NCBI RefSeq assembly: GCF_034190915.1
Contig: NW_026947503.1
Span: 18,880,532-18,944,531 of the forward strand
Direction: 5' to 3'
Source of the DNA: Cavia porcellus
Lineage: Eukaryota > Chordata > Mammalia > Rodentia > Caviidae
Length of the DNA: 64,000 bases
A program made the translations under genes and the position numbers. Shown here piece after piece: positions 35,191 to 46,595 of the stretch. Position 1 is the first letter of the stretch. Each line of letters starts with the position of its first letter. The notes beneath the pieces are model-generated. The model did not search any database, was not told the origin of the DNA, and was given only the letters and a program-made list of their open reading frames with translations.

Positions 35191-35885
35191 ATTTTGAAAA
35201 TCAGGAATTTCTTAAGAAGACGGAAGTTTTTATGTCACTTCCTGCATTTTTTACATAAATAGAAACTAAAGTCCAAATATGTGAAATCATACTTCATGTC
35301 AGATTAATGCCAATGTAACTCTAAATTATGTGCTATGATGCCTACTACACAAAGTTGTGAACATCATTTCCTCCTCCTCAGAAAAACATGCACATAGAGA
35401 AAAATGTCAAGATCAATATAAATGCCCTGCACGAAACCTGTAGTTTCATCTGTCTTCTTAGGGCACAAAGAGAAGACAAGATAGACTTTTAATGAGAGAT
35501 CAATAAAGGAATTTTTCATTGTATAGATATCTAATAATTACTAAAATGCATAGGTTGTTAGAAATATTGCTGGAAAAAAGTTGAAATAATATGATATAAA
35601 CTATGTATAACTCAGGATCTATACCTGAAAAAATGATGAATTGTCTGTTCAAACAGATGACTCCAACAGAAGACTAGAAGTGGACATTAAGCATATTCAA
35701 ATAGGTGAGTTTGGAGAGGAGTGCTTCATGGAAGTTCATCCCAGTGTGTCACAGTGGCAAACTGATACTGATCACAGAACACTGGATATTCAAACAAGAG
35801 AGATTTTAGGTGTGAGATAATTAATTGTGTGAAATTGAGTAAAAAATTTCTAATAAATTGTTTCAGCACAGTTTTGGGTATTTAA
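35191..35885. other. No feature recognised
   Basis: AT-rich, no reading frame, no repeat recognised. Confidence 0.5.
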
Positions 35886-36250
35886 ATCCCACTTGAGGGA
35901 GGATTGTTATCAGAAGGGTACAAAAGGAAAGGAAGGAAGGAAGCTCACTTCTGTTTCCTCTGAGGAGCTCCAGGCTTCACCTTCACAGTGGACAGCATTT
36001 CCTGACTTCCCACTCAGTCTTCAGTCTCCAGCACTGACCCTCTGCCTTCCAGGCAAACCACTTAGCTTCTGTAGACCCTTCAGCTTTCCATCACAGCCCT
36101 TTTGGTCTCCTGATACAGACTCGGACAGGATATTACAGGACTTCAACCACATTTTTCACTAATCCAGTGTAAAATCAGACCTTTTGCACACTTCTTCACC
36201 TGACTCTGCAGGCAGCCGTTTATGTCAATATATAAATTCTTATATATTTG
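35886..36250 (+). mobile_element. Possible old MLT-type MaLR LTR
   Basis: A pyrimidine-rich block with TTGGTCTCCTGATACAGACTC and GGATATTACAGGACTTC resembles the 3' half of old MLT1-like LTRs. A GGAAGG purine tract is at 35,925. No matching internal region or target duplication was found, so this is tentative. Confidence 0.3.
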
Positions 36251-36524
36251 TGTATCATCTATTAAATTTGTTTTCCTAGCAAGCAATGACAGATACAAGC
36301 TGTCCAAGATAAATTAGATAATAGAAATTCTTGGATATTAAATCTGATTCAAATCATTTATAAGAGGCTATTCTTTACATATTCTCAAAATGGGTCTTAA
36401 GCAATGATTAGGAGATGTCAGTTCATTAGAAGAGGTAAGCAGTAAATAACTAACCAGAAAATCTATGAAGTTAAAAAATTCTGCAGTGTAAATATTAAAA
36501 TGTTACAAAATTACAAAGGGGAGA

Positions 36525-36925
36525 TGTAAGGAGCAGCTCAGAATGGCTGCTGCTGCCCTGCCCCTCCCACCTAAGGGCATTTTGTGTGTCAGCCTACATT
36601 TCCCATGATCTTCCCCCTGCCTACAGTGCGCATGACATGAGCAACTTCCTGCTTCAGCCTACATCTCCCATAATCCTCTCCTGCTTACGTCATATATCTG
36701 GATGTGATGATGACCTATCAGATAACACTCCGTGCCCTCTTCCTGCCCCATTGGCCCACCTCCACCCTATATAAGTTGTAGCCATTTTAAGAATAAATGA
36801 GACTTGAATGGAATCCCACCTTGTCTCTGTCTCTCTTTTCTCTTGCTCAGCCCTCCATCTCCATCCCCTCTCCAGGTGAGGCACGGACCGATCCGAGGGA
36901 TGGATCAGGGAGTCCTATCCTGACA
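36525..36925 (+). mobile_element. Solo LTR of an endogenous retrovirus
   Basis: A 401-base block beginning TGTAAGGA and ending TCCTGACA, an imperfect inverted terminal pair. Inside, in the right order, are an inverted CCAAT box (ATTGG, 36,750), a TATA box (CTATATAAG, about 36,768), a polyadenylation signal AATAAA (36,792), and a GT/CT-rich stretch after it, as in U3-R-U5. GC content is well above that of the flanks. Size and start resemble class II (ERVK/IAP-like) LTRs, but the class is not established. No gag, pol or env sequence adjoins it, and no target-site duplication is visible. Confidence 0.7.
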
Positions 36926-36946
36926 TTCAACAATGTCAGGATAGGA
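36913..36946. repeat. Perfect 15-bp-arm palindrome at the LTR end
   Basis: TCCTATCCTGACATT (36,913-36,927), loop CAAC, then AATGTCAGGATAGGA (36,932-36,946), an exact reverse complement. The first arm is the terminus of the LTR plus two bases. Confidence 0.95.
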
Positions 36947-37214
36947 TTCATAAACATTTGAAATTGGAGGTGGATTTCTGTGAGCTAAAATGAGAAAAAT
37001 TTGAGTGAGACTGAAAAATGAGAGACAAGAGGCGACTATTAGCAAAGCCTTGGGCCCCCCAGGAGCATCTTATGGTTCTTGGTAAAGTTTGTTGCATGAT
37101 TATTATTAATATGTGACTTGAAACATTAGACAATTAAAAAATTCTAGTAAAATGATCTTTCTTTTTGAATTTTTAAACTTTTTAAAAATTTTTATTTGTT
37201 TATTTATCTATTTA

Positions 37215-37362
37215 TTTATGTGTTTTGAGACAGGGACTTGGTATATAGTGCAAGCTGGCCTGGATTCACTGTATAGCCCAGCAAGGGGTCAAACTCATGT
37301 TTGCCTTCCTGCTTCAACCTCCCTAGAGCTGGTGTTACATGCACGTGCTATCATGCCTAGCT
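37215..37362 (-). mobile_element. B1 SINE, full length, minus strand
   Basis: The complement of B1: TTTTGAGACAGGGACTTGG (tail side), GCAAGCTGGCCTGGATTCAC, GCCTTCCTGCTTCAACCTCC and ending GCTATCATGCCTAGCTTA. About 145 bases, moderately diverged, with a T-rich and TTTA-rich left side as the complement of the A tail. Confidence 0.9.
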
Positions 37363-37924
37363 TAATTTTCTTCCTAATCAGTTTTAGATCCCTTTTGTTT
37401 AGAGAATATCAATTTTGAATTTCCATTGCAGGTACATTAAATTTGTGATTAACATGGGAAACATTCTCATGTTTTCTTTCCATATTATGCTAGCCAACTC
37501 AGTAATTATATCCTCACATTTGATTTTAACCTGTATTATTACTAATTGCTTTTGTAATATGTTATATTGTTGATGGCTTGTGATCAGTTTGACCAAGTTA
37601 GCTTCACAGCACAATCCTGTTCAAGTACCCTAGAAAATAGATACATGCTGGAGTATGTATCTATGAGACTGAAATATTTATGGAAACATACTTCTTTCTA
37701 CAATCATGTAGAAATAGAAAAATAGGTACAAATAAGAAATAGAAAAATAGATAAAATGAAATAAACATGAGAGGTTATAACTATAATTTTTAAATCAAAT
37801 CAAAACTATTGAGTAAAATGCAATTAATATTTCTCAGACCATGTAAACATTATTTCTTTGCTCTTTTGCCTACCTAAAATGACTAGTTAGTTCAGATTTA
37901 GAGATAAAATTTTGACCTTCTTTC

Positions 37925-38340
37925 AAGCTAGTGAGCTGAGGTTGTGCGAGATGAGTTCCAGCACATGGTGCTGCCCTGGGGAGAGTTTAAGACCATAGTT
38001 CCCAATGGTTATATACCCACCCATATTCCTGAAACACTGGAGTAGGCTATGGAAATGTCCCTGGCCTGACTAGACCATACCCAGCAACCTTCATTTAATC
38101 CTGTGAGGTGAGGGAACACGAGGGGTGTTCCAGTGCATTGGTGCTAGCCTGAAGAGAGCTTTGGATCATCATCAACAGTGGTTAGGAGCCCACCAGCTTC
38201 CTGAAACACAAGACATGGCACAGGAGGTCCTGGGGCCTGACTGGCAATGCTAAACATCCTCCATTATGTCCCAGGGACCAAGGGCTTAGGAGGTGATTTC
38301 CAACACACCCAGGGGAAGCTTTAGAAACATCCCTCAAAAC
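37925..38340 (+). promoter_or_regulatory. L1 5'UTR with about 172-bp tandem monomers
   Basis: Two monomers and part of a third. GTTCCA occurs at 37,955 and 38,127, and TTTCCA at 38,297. TTCCTGAAACAC occurs at 38,026 and 38,198. Spacing is 172 and 170 bases. GC content is higher than that of the neighbouring DNA. In mouse and rat L1s such monomers each carry promoter activity; that role is inferred here from position and repetition. Confidence 0.8.
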
Positions 38341-38374
38341 ACAGAAATATATGAAAATGACAAGACAGACCAAA

Positions 38375-39360
38375 ATGCAATCTTCAAACCTCTAGCCCAT
38401 CCCAAGAAAGCCTAGGAACCATGTACATAGAAGAAAATATAAGGCATACACGTGGAATGTCTGAAATGATAGCAATGGAAATAAAGAAGCAAATCTGGAA
38501 AGCTATAAAGAACTCAAATTAGAAATAATCACCCAAGTAAAAGAAGAAATGATAAATGTAAAGAAATCCCACATCTAAAGAGGGCACAATTAAAAAATTA
38601 GGATCCCTGGATGAACAATATAAGAAACAAACAGAATACATTAAGCAGATTCAAAAAGATAAACAGAAAATAAAAAATTCCATGGAAAGTTGTCAAAAAT
38701 GTCTCAATGAAAGTGAAGATAGAATTTCACCTTGAAGACAAGATTGCCAACAGTGAAAATAAAAGGAGAGATCTTTTAAAAATAACAAGGTATCAGGAAA
38801 TAACAATTCAACAGCTGCAAGATGATACAAAGAAAAACAACATAAGATTGATATGGAGAAATGAAAAAGAAGAGGACAACACATATAATATCAAGAGTCT
38901 TTTTACAGAAGCGATAAGCTGAAAATTTCTCATATATGAGATTGGAAACTGACATATGGAGTAGTGAAGCATATAGAACTCTGAATAGCCATAACCAAAA
39001 TAAAACTACACCCAGACATATAGTAATCACTATTTCAGAAATCCAACATAAGAATACAATATTAAAAGCTATTAGAGAGAAAAGGAAAATTGATCAGAAT
39101 CACAGCAGATTTCTCAACATAAACAACGAAGTTAAGAAGAACATCGAGTGAAATATTTCAGATCGTAAAGGAAAATGACTTCTAATGCATACCGATGTAG
39201 CCTGCAAAACTGGCCTTCAAAGTGGATGAAGAATTAAGATACTTCCACTACAAAGAACAGCTGAAGAACTTCATGATCACCAAACCAACAATGGAAAGAA
39301 TACTGAAAGACAGTCTAGATAAGCATACCAAAAAATCAATAAGCAAGGCAGACAATTAAG
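38375..39360 (+). pseudogene. L1 ORF1 (ORF1p) remnant
   Basis: Starts at ATG 38,375, directly after the monomers. A charged coiled coil is seen in fragments to about 38,850. The RNA-recognition-like middle follows, with NNIRLIWRNEKEED (about 38,840-38,880) standing for the conserved 'N-x-R-I-x-G' type block. The C-terminal domain carries TTPRHIVITISEIQHKN (39,004-39,055), AIREKRKID, and a decayed KLSF-like block near 39,215-39,230. ORF1p is a trimeric RNA chaperone that coats L1 RNA. At least four frame breaks and stops are present; the first comes within about 60 codons of the start. Confidence 0.75.
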
Positions 39361-39397
39361 AGAATGGAAAGTAAAGATACAACAGAAGAAAGATAAT

Positions 39398-42300
39398 ATG
39401 CCAAAAATAAATCAATATATAAAAGACTATTATTGTAAATGTTCTCAATTCACCAATTAAAAGAAGCAGACTGGCAGAGTGGATCAAGAAACAGTATTTA
39501 ACCATTTGCTGTCTACAAGAACAGCATCTAACCTAAAAGGAAACTCACGGACTGAAGACAAAGGATGGAAATCAATACTTCATGCAACAGGAACCTCCAA
39601 AAAAGTGGGGGTAGCTATTCTGTTTGCAAACAATGCAAACTTCAAGCCAAGAATGATCCAAAGAGATAAAGAAATTCTCTACATACTAGTTAGGGGAAAA
39701 CTTCAAGAGGAAGAGAAAACAATCTTAAATATATATGCACCATATTCCAGAGCAGCTAGGTATACAAAGCAAGTAGTAACAGAAATGAAAAATAAAATAA
39801 TCAATAACACAGTTATAAGAGGTGACCTTCACACATCATTGACACCAAGGGACAGATCAATCAGCAAAGAAATAACAGAATTTAGTCACACCTGTGAACA
39901 AATGGACTTGATAGACATATACAGAATGCCTCATACAACATCAGAATATACATCTTCTCAGCAGTATATGGGACATTCTGTAAGATAGACCATATATCTC
40001 ACAGAACATATTTATGTAAATGCAAAAGAATTACAATTATCCCGTGCATGTTATCTGATGATAGTAGCATGAAACTACTAGCATGAAATGACAAAAGAAT
40101 CTGCAAAAACCCTGCAAATTGAAACTTTGCAAACACATGAAAATTGAATAATACACTCTAGAGCAATCAGTGAGTCACAGAGGAAATTGAAGACAAAATT
40201 AAACAATACCTACAAGCAAACAAAAATGAAAATATTTACTGAAATCTGTGGGATGCAATGAAAGTGGTCCTCAGAGGAAAATTTATTGCACTGAGTTTCC
40301 ACATCATTAAAACAGAATGAACCCAAATAAACAACCTGATGCTACACCTCAAACATCTAGAAAAAGAAGATCAAGTCAGTCCAAAGCCTAAAGAAGGGAG
40401 GAAGTTGTAAAAATCAGAGTAGAAATTAATGCAATAGAGACTAATAAAACAATCAAAGAATCAATGAGTGAGCCGGTTATTGAAAGTATAAATAAAGTTG
40501 ATATGCCCCTAGAAACCCTTATTTAAAAAAGAAAAGAAAAAACTCAATTCACACAATAAGGAATGAAAAAGGTGAAATCACTAAGGACTCTGTGGAAATA
40601 CAGAAGATCATCAACACCTTTTTTAAAAACCTCTACTCTCATAGGTTTGATAACACAGAAGAAATGGACAGATTCCTAGAAACATACAAACTACCAAAGC
40701 TGTGTCAAAAAGATCTAAAACTGCTGAATAACCCAGTTTCTATTAATGAAATGGAAAATGAAATTAAGTCCTTACCAACAAAGAAGAGCCCAGACTCAGA
40801 CAGATTCACTGCAGAATTCTATAAGAAATACAAAGAAGACTTAATGCTGACACTCCTCAAACTCTTCAATGAAATCAAAAGGGAAGCAATTCTTCCAAAG
40901 TCGTTTCTGGAAGCAAATATTACTCTAATACAAAACCTGAGAAAGTTTCTTCTAAAAAGGAGAACTACAGTCCAATCTCACTAATGAACATAGATGCAAA
41001 CATTCTCAATAACATATTGGCAAACAGGATGCACCAAATCAGCATGAAGATTATACACCAAGACCAAGTGGGATTCAACCCAAGGCATGCAGAGATGGTT
41101 CAACATATGTAAATTAATAAATGTAATTCACCAAATCAATAGAACCAAAAGGATCACATGGTCATTTCTATAGATTCAGAAAAAGGTTTTGATAAGGTCC
41201 CAAATTCATCCATGATAAGAACCTTACAGAAAATTGTAATAGATGGTCTTCACCTCAGTATGACAAAGGTTAACTATGATAAAGCAACAGCCAGCATCAT
41301 ATTAAATGGCCAAAAACCAAAAGTCTTTACCTTAAAATCAGGCAGAAGACAAAGATGCCCCTTATCAATGCTCCTATTCAGCATAGTACTGGAAATATTG
41401 TCCAGAGCAATTAGATAAGAGAGAGAAATGAAAGAACAAAGACAGGAAAAGAGGAAGTTAAATTATCATTATTTGCAGACGACATGATACTCTACATAGA
41501 AGACCCCCAAAATTCCATTGAAAGACCCCTAGAAGTGATAAGTAAATTCAGCAATGTAGTTGAATACAAAGTAAATACTCACAAAACAATAGCATTCCTA
41601 TACACTAAGAACAAAATCACTGAAAGAGAAATAAGAGAATTCCCATCCTTCATACTAGCATCTGAAAACAATTAAATAGTTATTAATTTATCTAACAAAA
41701 GAAGTAAAAGATCCATGCAGGGAAAATTATAATACTCTGAAAAAAAGAAATTATAGAAGATCTCAGAAAATGAAAAGACATCCTTGTTCATGGATAGGAG
41801 GAATAAATATTATGAAAATGACCATTTTACCAAAACTGTTATACAGATTCAATTCAATCCCAATGAAAATACCATTAACATACCTTAAAGACCTAGAGAA
41901 ATCACTCCTAAAATTCTTCTGGAACAGAAAGAGACCTAGAATAGCAAAGGCAATTCTAAGCAGCAAAGGCAAGGCAGAAGATATCACAATCCCTGACTTG
42001 AAGTCATACTACAAATCTACTGAAATAAAATCAACATGGTACTGGAATAAAAACAGATCTGAAGATCAATGGAATAGATTAGAAGATACAACCACAAGTA
42101 CAAACACAATCAACTATCTTATCTTTGATAAAGAGACCAAAAATGTTCACTGGAAGAAAGATACTTTCATTAATAAATGGTGCTGGAAAACCTGGCTCTC
42201 TTTATGCCAAAACCTAAAGCAAGACCCATGCCTATCACCTTATACTAATTAAAATCTAAAAAGGATCAAAGATATGAATATTAAAACAGAAACACTAAAT

Positions 42301-43190
42301 GCATTGGAAGATAAAGTAGGTAAGAATTTTGAAGACATAGAGGTAGTTAGAAAATTCATGAACAAGAATCAAACCACAGTTGAAATACCTCCCAGAATCA
42401 ATAACTGGGATCACATGTTATTAAATAGTTTCTGCATGTCAGAATAAATCTCCAGCATAGTGAAAGAAAACCCACAAAGTGGGAAAAAGTTTCAGTGAAC
42501 TATCTCTCAGACAAAGGACTTTTGTCTAAAACATATAAATTTTTTTTAAAAAATCAGACCCCCTATATTCAAGGACCCAATCCAAAAAAAAAATGGGCAT
42601 CTGAGATAAATATACAATTCTCCAAAGAAGAAATACAAATGGCAAATAAATACATGAAAAAATGTTCATCGTCATTAGTCATTAGAAAAATTAAAACCTC
42701 ACTGAGATTCCATCTCACTCCTGAAATAATGACCAGGATCAAGAAGACTACCAACAGCAAAGGCTGGAAAGGCTGTGGGAAAAAAGGAATTCTGCACTGT
42801 TGGTGGGAATGTAGACTGGTGCAACCACTGTGGAGGTCAGCCTGGAGATTCCTTAAAATGCTGATATTGGAAGTTCTATTTGACCCAGCCATTCCACTTC
42901 TAGGCATATTCCCAGAAGAACTGAAAACATCATACCACAGTGATATACATGCACCCATGTTTATAGCAGCACAATTTGTAATACCCCAATCTTGGAAATA
43001 ACCTAACTGTCCATCAACTGAGGAACAGATAAGAAGTTGTGGTATTTTTATACAATGAAGTACTATTCATCTATAAATAATGATCACATTGAGTTATTTA
43101 TAAATAAGTGGATGCAACTTGAGACCATATTGACAAGCAAAATAAATGAAACTCACATGTATGAATACTGTATAGTCTTCCTAGTTTAAG
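39398..43190 (+). pseudogene. L1 ORF2 (endonuclease and reverse transcriptase) remnant
   Basis: Endonuclease: NSPIKR (39,448), then one open stretch from 39,479 with KKVGVAILF, NIYAPYSRAA and RGDLHTSLTPRDRS (the GDxN catalytic block, with N replaced by H) and DLIDIYR; TFCKIDHIS follows in another frame near 39,975. Reverse transcriptase: SPDSDRFTAEFYK (40,789), VISIDSEKGFDK (41,161, first catalytic Asp kept), RRQRCPLSMLLFSIVLE (41,344) and LFADDMILY (41,469), where the two catalytic Asp of FADD (41,472-41,483) are intact. C-terminus: WKGCGKKGILHCWWEC (about 42,766-42,813), the cysteine-rich knuckle. ORF2p nicks the target and primes cDNA synthesis. At least eight frame breaks, including near 39,965, 40,985 and 41,418, and a deletion near 39,525, inactivate it. 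Confidence 0.88.
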
Positions 43191-43770
43191 TAATGGTAAG
43201 AGTACCTAAGATTTTATGGTAATCATGATTCCTCTTTACATTGATTTGAAGCCTTATAATGTTTTCACTCATTAGTTGGAATGGTTTTATTCTGTCTTGT
43301 TTGATTTTTATTTTATGCGATTGTATGAACAGCTATTTTGAAGAAAACAACATTATGGCAGCTATTGCTGATTCAATATCACCTTGCTTTGAAGTCCTAC
43401 CATGCTTTTGTTCTTCTATTTCCATTGGTTCTATCATGTTGTGTCCTGTTGGATTTTAATATGTGTGATAGTATATGGACAAATTTTATATGGAAAATGA
43501 GATAATGTAGTAACCATTGTTCATTTTCTGTTATTTGGTTCTGAATGCCCTATAATAATTTCATCCTCATGAATGGTTTTATACTATTTTTTTATGTTTG
43601 GAACTATTGAATATGAATACATGTTCAACTATTTCAAAGAAAGAGACATTATGATAGCTACTGTGAATATCGGGTTGTCTTGTGAAGTGCTGTGTTGCTT
43701 ATATTGTTCTGTACTAATCTGCTTTGTTCTGTCCTCTTTTGTTTTAATCTCTTTAAAATAAAATTTTTTA
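43191..43770 (+). repeat. L1 3'UTR made of about 148-bp tandem units
   Basis: The 3'UTR repeats itself about 3.5 times. TTGGAATGGTTTTATTCTG at 43,275 corresponds to CCATTGGTTCTATCATG at 43,424, ATGAATGGTTTTATACTA at 43,571 and TACTAATCTGCTTTGTTC at 43,712. AGCTATTTTGAAGAAAACAAC at 43,331 corresponds to AACTATTTCAAAGAAAGAGA at 43,628, two units on. The units are diverged, so the duplication predates this insertion. The same periodicity is seen in the minus-strand copy at 23,550-24,950. Confidence 0.75.
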
Positions 43771-44084
43771 AAAAAAGATAAAATATCTAAGGATTTGGGT
43801 CATCAGTTTTATTTGACTTGTTCAAACAAGATTTATTAGAGAAGCAATTGAATCCAATTACATTTTTTTCCTTTTAAAATATTTCCCAATTTTACTGTTC
43901 TATGTTGAGTGTATGGTAAAAGCAAACATTGTAAATCTTTACTCTTGAACACATGCTAAGAAATGCCATATATGTTATCTAATTTAGTACTGACAATCCA
44001 TAAAGAATCATGAGTTTTAAATTCAAATATACGTTGTCTTACTTGTTTTATTGCTGAGACTAAATAACTGACAAGCAAATTTTA

Positions 44085-44515
44085 AAGGGGGAATGTTTTA
44101 TTGCTAAACCTTTATTAGGTTTATTTAGGCCATAGCTTGTAGATGCTTCATTCCATAGTCAGCTGCCTGCAAAGCAGGGTGGTGTGGAAAAGGAGAATGG
44201 CAGAAGAAAATCACTTTATGGCAGAAGAAAGTAGGACAAGGATATGACAACAAGGCAGTGAAGTAACAAAACAGCTTCTTCCAGTCCCTTTATAACCCAC
44301 CTGGGTTCTGAATCTTTTAGGTGGCGCCACCCACACTTGAGATGGATTGCCCATTAACCCACGCATCACACCCCTAATCCCCTCATCACATTCTTAATCC
44401 CAGTTCCAAGCGCCCTAATTGAGTCCCATTTGACACTCCTCATCTATGATGCATGAGGCTTTGGGTGGACATCTAGATACAAGCAAATACAAAAGTATTC
44501 ATTGTAGACATTCGA
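44085..44515 (-). mobile_element. MaLR-type LTR, minus strand
   Basis: Read on the minus strand: a start near CAATGAATACTTTTG, a middle with GGGACTCAATTAGGGCGC and GTGGGTTAATGGGC, a TTATAAAGGGACT TATA-like block, and CCTAAATAAACCTAATAAAGG polyadenylation signals near the end. This is the order seen in MST/ORR1-type ERVL-MaLR LTRs. Boundaries are approximate, and no 5-bp duplication was found. Confidence 0.55.
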
Positions 44516-44769
44516 TCACTGATCTAATCTACAAGGTGGCAATGTCCTGTAACTGACTATGTACTGTACTTAAAAAAAAAATATTATCTGTTTTTTTACT
44601 TGGTTTAGCACATTTACCTTTTTAAAACACAAAATATTTTCCAGGCAAATAGAATGTCCTTGGTGACAAATTCCATTCTGAATGGATACAATGAAAAGTA
44701 GACCTTGTTGAGAAAAGTTGAAGAAAAAAGGCAGGGTATTTTTTTGGTTTTTTATTTGTTTGTGTTTTG

Positions 44770-44858
44770 TTTTGTTTCATTTTTTGGTACTGAGGATTGA
44801 AGTCATGATCTCCTGCTTGTCAGATAGTCACTGTACCACTGAGCTATATCCCCAGCAT
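44770..44858 (-). mobile_element. ID SINE, minus strand
   Basis: The complement of an ID head: TACCACTGAGCTATATCCCCAGC (right end, two parts), GTCAGATAGTCACTG, and GGTACTGAGGATTGAAGTC, with a T-rich left side. It is more diverged than the copies at 6,715 and 55,851 and lacks their 'GCGGCATAAG' variant. Confidence 0.85.
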
Positions 44859-44859
44859 T

Positions 44860-46252
44860 CAAAAGAGTTCATAAATATCGTGTAGGCTACCTAAATTATT
44901 TAAAGATTTAACTTTTTATAAGTTATCAAAAGGAATTATCGTTAGAAAAAATGTACAAAATAGGAAATATTGAATCTTGGTACATCTTCCTTAACATTGC
45001 TGGTTCAGTCTAAGCCAATTTTTGAACTAATATTTTACTCCACAAATTCATTCAAGCTAAGCTAATTTAGCAAAGATCTGTGTCTGCAAGTTTTAATTAT
45101 GTATAATTAGTCCGAGCATTAACCAAAGCAGGTTAGTTTTTAAAATTCTACTTCTAACTAATATTTGGACTAAATTTGAAACTTAGCTAACACCTAGTTA
45201 TATGATAAAGAAAAAAATCACATATTCCAACTAAAATGGTAAGCCAATGTCCATAATTTGGCCATGTTTTAATAAAGTGGTGATTTTATGAATATAAATT
45301 TTTTAACTGATTAAAGGAGTTTGTCAAGCAAAATGTGTTGATTCAAATCATTGTAATTTTGTTATGTTGATTTTAGAATAGGCAGTTGAGAACATTCACA
45401 GAATCAGAATTATGATGTAACAGAATAGTAGGTCACAGTTTGCATGGAAATGCTGTCCTTTTACATGCTCTCTTCCTATATTTGTGGGTGTAACTAATTC
45501 CTTAGTATGTTCTGGCTATTCAAGGTTCATGCATATTTATGTGACAGTAAGGCACAAGAGTACAAGGTGTCCCTATAGCATGTGGTTAATCTGAATACTC
45601 ATTAGTACTATAATCCTCTAGGGATAAGAGTGTTGAGTGCCATGTAAATGCTAATTCAGATCAATATTCAATATTTAGGGTCTAGTCTCTTGACGAAAAC
45701 ATTTTGCTATAATTATGTGGAAAAAGCAAACCAATTACTTTTATCTACAGAATTGGGAAAGAAACCTTCCTTTAACATTTCACTCAAAACCAAAGTAATA
45801 GTACACATTAATGACATCAATGGCTAGTCCTGAATCTGTGTTCCAGAGGTAGTGGATTGATTCCAGAATTCAGTGAAAATCAATATTTTAGTAGGATAAC
45901 AGAAGGAATCATCTTGTTTAAGCACTTAGGTGAGCTATTTGCATTTGGAAATTCTATAATCAAAACTCAAAATAGATCTTAGAACAATCATTTCACCAAA
46001 AGGTGAGAGCCTATGATTAATTTCCTAATTGAGAATATCTGATGATTACATAAAGGAAAGAAAATTCCAACAAACGCTGAGAAAAATCATACAAATGTAG
46101 AGAAAAGTCCTATGGTTAAGAACTGACAGTTTCTTTAGTAATTATCACTGGAACAGATTTATTTTCTCTGGGAAATTGATCTTCATTATAGTAATACAAA
46201 GTATGTCTTTTAACAATGAAATTTCTATAAATTATTTTGATGCCATACACTT
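44860..46252. other. No feature recognised
   Basis: AT-rich, no reading frame or repeat recognised. Confidence 0.5.
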
Positions 46253-46595
46253 TGTCATGGTTTATGTCGGTGGCCCCCAGGCCTCATGTGTTTGCATTAT
46301 GCTTTTGTGATTGATTCATTGTCTAGAGCTTGGATTGATGATGTCAGTGCTATTCCCACATAGGGGGGGAGCCAGGATGTAATGTAATTGCAGGAAGAAA
46401 GTGTGTCTCTCTCTCTTGCTGGTTTCCGCTTGCTGTTTACAGCTGCCTTTAACTGCGGCCCCATCATACCACCCTGCCTTGGAGTCAATTGAGTATGGAC
46501 TGAAACCTCCAAAAACTGTAAGAAATAAACTTTTCCTTTCCCACGTTTGGGCATCAGGTATTTGTTTCAACAATGAGTAAAAAGTAACTAAGACA
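46253..46595 (+). mobile_element. MaLR-type LTR, plus strand
   Basis: Starts TGTCATGGTTTATG and ends AAAGTAACTAAGACA. Inside are AAGAAATAAAC (polyadenylation signal, 46,520) and CATCAGGTATTTGTTTCAAC near the end, all standard for ERVL-MaLR LTRs of the ORR1/MST kind. The flanks CACTT (46,248-46,252) and TACTT (46,596-46,600) could be a 5-bp target duplication with one change. No internal region adjoins. Confidence 0.75.

Larger units (their letters stand above)
37902..43784 (+). mobile_element. Near full-length L1, plus strand, inactive
   Basis: All four parts of an L1 are present in order: monomeric 5'UTR (37,925-38,340), ORF1 (38,375-39,360), ORF2 (about 39,398-43,190) and 3'UTR (43,191-43,770) ending TTTAAAATAAAATTTTTTAA. 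Length is about 5.9 kb. A 9-base repeat AGATAAAAT flanks it (37,902-37,910 and 43,776-43,784), a plausible target-site duplication with the start at 37,911. Both reading frames are broken many times, so it cannot move itself. It is the best reference copy in the window for this L1 family. Confidence 0.9.

Noticed and set aside
37152..37418. 88-codon plus-strand frame (MIFLFEFLNFLKIF...) resembling a small protein
   Set aside because: Most of it is a B1 SINE read in complement, a common source of false protein predictions.
42569..42958. 129-codon minus-strand frame
   Set aside because: It lies antisense to the open C-terminal part of L1 ORF2 (42,495-43,001), which has the family signature.
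43191..43770. The spaced repeats in the L1 3'UTR as a CRISPR-like array
   Set aside because: Units are contiguous and diverged, without constant repeats and unique spacers, and the DNA is mammalian.
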